Shown: positions 14,978 through 17,646 of the stretch, piece by piece
Position numbering within the stretch: position 1 is the first letter of the stretch
How the letters are laid out: every line of letters starts with the position of its first letter
Origin: Amoeboradix gromovi
Taxonomy: Eukaryota > Sanchytriomycota > Sanchytriomycetes > Sanchytriales > Sanchytriaceae
Length of the DNA: 17,646 nt
Assembly: GCA_018985225.1 (NCBI GenBank)
Contig: JADGIF010000143.1
Span: forward strand, 1-17,646
Reading direction: 5' to 3'
Notes under the pieces: generated by a model
Seen by the model: the letters and a program-made list of their open reading frames with translations, nothing else
Databases searched by the model: none
Told to the model about the DNA's origin: nothing
Translations under genes and position numbers: made by a program

Positions 14978-15718
14978 TCAGTATTGATTACTATCTTCAA
15001 GAGTTTTTTTCAACGAAACACTGAAAATCTGCCAATCTTTCAATCTCGTCTCAAACAAATCTCTAGGCGCATCTGGATACTCGTTGTAAAACTTAATCAC
15101 CTTAAGCATGTGCAAAGGGAATGAAAGTAAGCGAAACATGCATCTTATCGCAGATTCACTTGCATTTTTCAGAGCTAGTTTTACTCTGTCAGATTTGCAT
15201 TTAGCTTTTTCGTAATTTTCTGAATCGGTGGTGGTATCAACTATATTCCATCTGTATTTCCTCCAGTTGGTACTTTTCATGAGCTTCAAGTATCCGGGAT
15301 CGACGGATTTATTCCAGTAATAATCAATTTCTCTAAACCTCCTAGAATCCGCATACTTAAGTGCTGTGGCATAGTCAACATTAAGTAGTCTGCATATAAA
15401 CCTCGCATTTTGTTCAAGATCCTTAGGACTTACGGGATTCTCTAGCTCTTCATTGTAATATGGAAACCCGTCAAATGGTAAAACGGGATCATCACTAAAG
15501 TCGTTATTATGTGAATATACAGCAAGTTTAGGGTATTTGCATCCAGCTAAATTTCTATTAATGCGGTGTGGCATACTGTGTTGAGACAAAGGTAGTCTGT
15601 AATCGACACAGTTACTAGCAAAAGATAGTGCAAGCTTGGGAACCAGCGACGCCTGAATGCCAAAGCATAGAAGCAACATGACTGTTCGGGTTAAAAAAGT
15701 GGATTCAATATTCTGCAT
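14978..15718 (-). CDS. Secreted protein of unknown function
   Basis: A 246-residue protein from the ATG at 15718. The N-terminus MQNIESTFLTRTVMLLLCFGIQASLV has a hydrophilic start and a hydrophobic core typical of a signal peptide. The frame extends further upstream only without an ATG. The mature protein has a Ser/His/Asn-rich segment, then GFPYYNEE (~107-114), then helical Arg/Tyr/Asp-rich stretches such as RFREIDYYWNK. It shares with the next gene (16136-16765) the FPYY motif followed ~15-20 residues later by a helix with similar spacing of Leu, Ala and aromatic residues; they may be distant paralogues. I recognise no known domain. Confidence 0.65.
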   Translation of the reverse strand: MQNIESTFLTRTVMLLLCFGIQASLVPKLALSFASNCVDYRLPLSQHSMPHRINRNLAGCKYPKLAVYSHNNDFSDDPVLPFDGFPYYNEELENPVSPKDLEQNARFICRLLNVDYATALKYADSRRFREIDYYWNKSVDPGYLKLMKSTNWRKYRWNIVDTTTDSENYEKAKCKSDRVKLALKNASESAIRCMFRLLSFPLHMLKVIKFYNEYPDAPRDLFETRLKDWQIFSVSLKKTLEDSNQY

Positions 15719-15873
15719 TGATATAGGTTCAAGAAAATCGCCATATTGCAAATTCGTGACGACTCTGATGCAATCAGTCAAAATGATTTACGGTTTATTA
15801 CATTTAAGACGTTTCGATTTCTTTTACTTCATTTGAAGAGTTGATTGCAGTTTGGTAAATTCGGTTATGCACC

Positions 15874-16062
15874 CTAATGTGCAGTTTTGAACCAAATTAT
15901 CCCATTGCAATTTTTGCAGCTATAAAAGATTATATTTTCTAATTTATTACATTTTTGCGTATTAAATCGAGTTTTATGCATGTAATGACCAGAGTCGCAA
16001 TCAGTTCCGGTCACTTTGGCTTTACGGCGTTCAAAAAGATTTACAAAAATCTTCGCCAACAA
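15874..16062 (-). CDS. Possible small zinc-ribbon-like protein
   Basis: The frame ends at TAG (15874-15876) and includes a Cys, then FYSCKNCNGIIWF, which resembles the closing half of a zinc ribbon. There is no ATG before the first Cys in this frame. An ATG 46 bases upstream of a GT, in a neighbouring frame, could be joined by a ~25-base GT-AG intron. That intron lacks the branch/acceptor signature of the proven ones and ends in AAAG. This may be a gene fragment or chance. Confidence 0.25.
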   Translation of the reverse strand: MLAKIFVNLFERRKAKVTGTDCDSGHYMHKTRFNTQKCNKLENIIFYSCKNCNGIIWFKTAH

Positions 16063-16135
16063 GGGGAGTTCTTAGTTGCAAAATAAACATAGAAAACGAC
16101 TGATTACAATTAGCAATTCTCGATTTCTTATTTAT

Positions 16136-16765
16136 TTAATTATTCTCACGGCTCAATACCGCGGAAAGTTTGTCCCTATATTCCATCTTCAGTGCATTCC
16201 AGAATGTCACCCGCTTCTGAATCTTTTCAGAAAGAGCCATAACATTAGCATCAAATGCAAGCTTTTGATCGTATAAAAGTTCTTCTCTGTCATAGGGATG
16301 TATGGGCAACAATGTACAAGCTACCAGTCCGCAAACAAACACAGAACTAATTCGGAACACCTCACAGCCATCTTTTAAAAGATTGAAATACTGTCTCAGA
16401 TCAGATGGCCCATTTTCCAAGTCAATTGACTCAATATTCTTTAAGATTGCAGCACCGTATTTCTTTTCTATGGCTTGTTTCATATCTTTGTATTCCGGTC
16501 TACCTACAAAGATTTTGGCTTCTTCCTCAGTTGCATCCAAAAAACCTTCGATCAGTTTTACGTCATCTGTTTTCTCGTAGTAAGGAAAATTTTGAATGAG
16601 ATTCTTTGCGTTCTTGTTTGCCCTAAGTTTCCAAGCATTAGATGTCGATATATGGGATAAATGTGGTCTATTGAATCCATAAATCTCATTTGTGGACCTA
16701 GTCGGAGGACTTTCAACAAAGCCAACTGCTAGTGTAGCCGCAGCTAAAGAAAACAATGCTAGCAT
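16136..16765 (-). CDS. Secreted protein of unknown function
   Basis: A 209-residue protein from the ATG at 16765. It starts MLALFSLAAATLAVGFVESP, a strong signal peptide with a likely cut after the Ala/Gly stretch. The upstream frame has no ATG. The mature part has QNFPYYEKTDD, a long Glu/Lys/Ala-rich helical segment (ATEEEAKIFVGR, YKDMKQAIEKKYG), a hydrophobic stretch near ISSVFVCGLVACTLLP that could be a membrane helix or a buried helix, and a charged C-terminal helix. The FPYY motif and helix spacing echo the gene at 14978-15718. No known family is recognised. Confidence 0.65.
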   Translation of the reverse strand: MLALFSLAAATLAVGFVESPPTRSTNEIYGFNRPHLSHISTSNAWKLRANKNAKNLIQNFPYYEKTDDVKLIEGFLDATEEEAKIFVGRPEYKDMKQAIEKKYGAAILKNIESIDLENGPSDLRQYFNLLKDGCEVFRISSVFVCGLVACTLLPIHPYDREELLYDQKLAFDANVMALSEKIQKRVTFWNALKMEYRDKLSAVLSRENN

Positions 16766-17646
16766 ACTAACAAGATAAACTGGTTTTGGGCTGGGGTAGG
16801 TACACACGTGAATCTGACCAATCAGTTTTATTTCTGGCCATCGAATGTCCTTGTTTACGGGAAATTCAAAAATTACCACGCCAATTTAATCTTAACGCTA
16901 AATCCAAAAAGGCGCAAATGAAAAAATCGTCATCTACATTTTCATCTTGCCTAGTTCAAATTGGAAACTGAATTTCAATCAGTTTACTTAATAAAACATG
17001 TCTATTATGCTAAGATCTATTACGTTTCGAAATAACGCATTCATCCGAAAATTTGACCATCATTAGACTTGTGAGTTCGAATTAATCCCCAATCCCAGTC
17101 TGAGATAAGATTAATTTAGTTCGGGTGTGTCAGTTTAAACAACTAAAAACACTGATTTCAAGCTGCTTTCTATAGTATTTCGTTAGTCAAATATTAATAT
17201 CTGTATTTTCAGAATTGTAATCGTAGAAGATTGTACAAATACATTGACTAGATATAATTTACTCAAAAGAAGAGAAATTGGCAGGGCAAAGGATTCGCTA
17301 GAACGATATTGAAAGATGAGCAAATTTGGTTCAGTTTAAATAAACCCATTTAGTAAATATGCAGTGCTTGAGTCATATTGCCCTAGTACCCATATTAATC
17401 CATTGCGATGAATCCGTGTTCAGATCAGGTTGATCTAATCAGGACCGATCTAAACTTATATGTCTAAATACCATTACTTGCCAGCTAGAAAATATCAAAA
17501 TCAGCTCTCCTATGGAACTGTCTATCATGTATCAAATTCACACAAATTTATCATTTAAAATTTATGCAAATAGCACAGATACAATAATTAAGTATGTTGC
17601 AATGGTTGTTGTTCCTGGATAAGCTTCATATCTGCTACAGTCAATG
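16766..17646. other. Right-end spacer without a recognised gene
   Basis: About 880 bases up to the window edge. Only short frames occur. Bases ~17424-17455 hold two imperfect direct copies of ATCAGG…GATCTAA. I see no RNA gene. A gene starting beyond the edge could use part of it as promoter. Confidence 0.4.

Noticed and set aside
17060-17100. GAGTTCGAATTAATCC as a tRNA T-arm
   Set aside because: The flanking bases do not pair as a T-stem, and no acceptor, D or anticodon arms fit.
1431-17100. CAATCCCAG occurring before 1436 and near 17090 as a shared regulatory motif
   Set aside because: Two matches of nine bases in a window this size are expected by chance.

Overview
This is a compact, AT-rich eukaryotic nuclear segment. 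The standard genetic code fits: TAA, TAG and TGA all act as stops. The gene set (heterotrimeric G-protein alpha subunit, Rab6/Ypt6, COX6B/COX12, malonyl-CoA decarboxylase, phosphoserine phosphatase, MscL-type channel, LRR remnants, Fanzor/TnpB-like remnants and several signal-peptide proteins of no recognised family) suggests an early-diverging fungus or fungus-like lineage, possibly a Rozella/Cryptomycota-type parasite. That placement is inference; no gene here proves it.

Layout: 1-349 holds the 3' end of a Fanzor/TnpB-like gene. 513-1136 (+) is an MscL channel and 1436-2188 (+) a secreted unknown. 2440-3212 carries two decayed copies of the same mobile element, the second ending four bases before the malonyl-CoA decarboxylase start (3217-4170, +). 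COX6B (4182-4617, -), G-alpha (4849-5976, -) and a polytopic membrane protein with a PAN/Apple-like tail (6067-7689, -) follow. After a 586-base divergent spacer come Rab6 (8276-8848, +) and, convergent with it, a 708-residue Caprin-like/phosphoserine-phosphatase fusion (8878-11004, -). 11047-12716 is a decayed zone with a second type of TnpB/Fanzor zinc-finger remnant and a broken LRR-transmembrane gene. Three secreted unknowns on the minus strand (12717-14126, 14978-15718, 16136-16765) close the window.

The most striking observation is the splicing signal. Joining ORFs by homology reveals four introns of only 19, 20, 19 and 21 nt. All are GT-AG, and all end in the fused branch-site/3' splice-site pattern T-R-A-Y-K-T-A-G, with the presumed branch adenosine always five bases before the last G. 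Without them COX6B and G-alpha look truncated; with them both are complete and align with their families to the last residue.

Genes are packed tightly: convergent stops are 11 and 29 bp apart, and AATAAA signals sit inside or across the neighbouring gene. The genes do not form one pathway. They serve mitochondrial respiration and fatty-acid metabolism (COX6B, MCD), signalling and trafficking (G-alpha, Rab6), serine synthesis (SerB fusion), membrane mechanics (MscL) and secretion.
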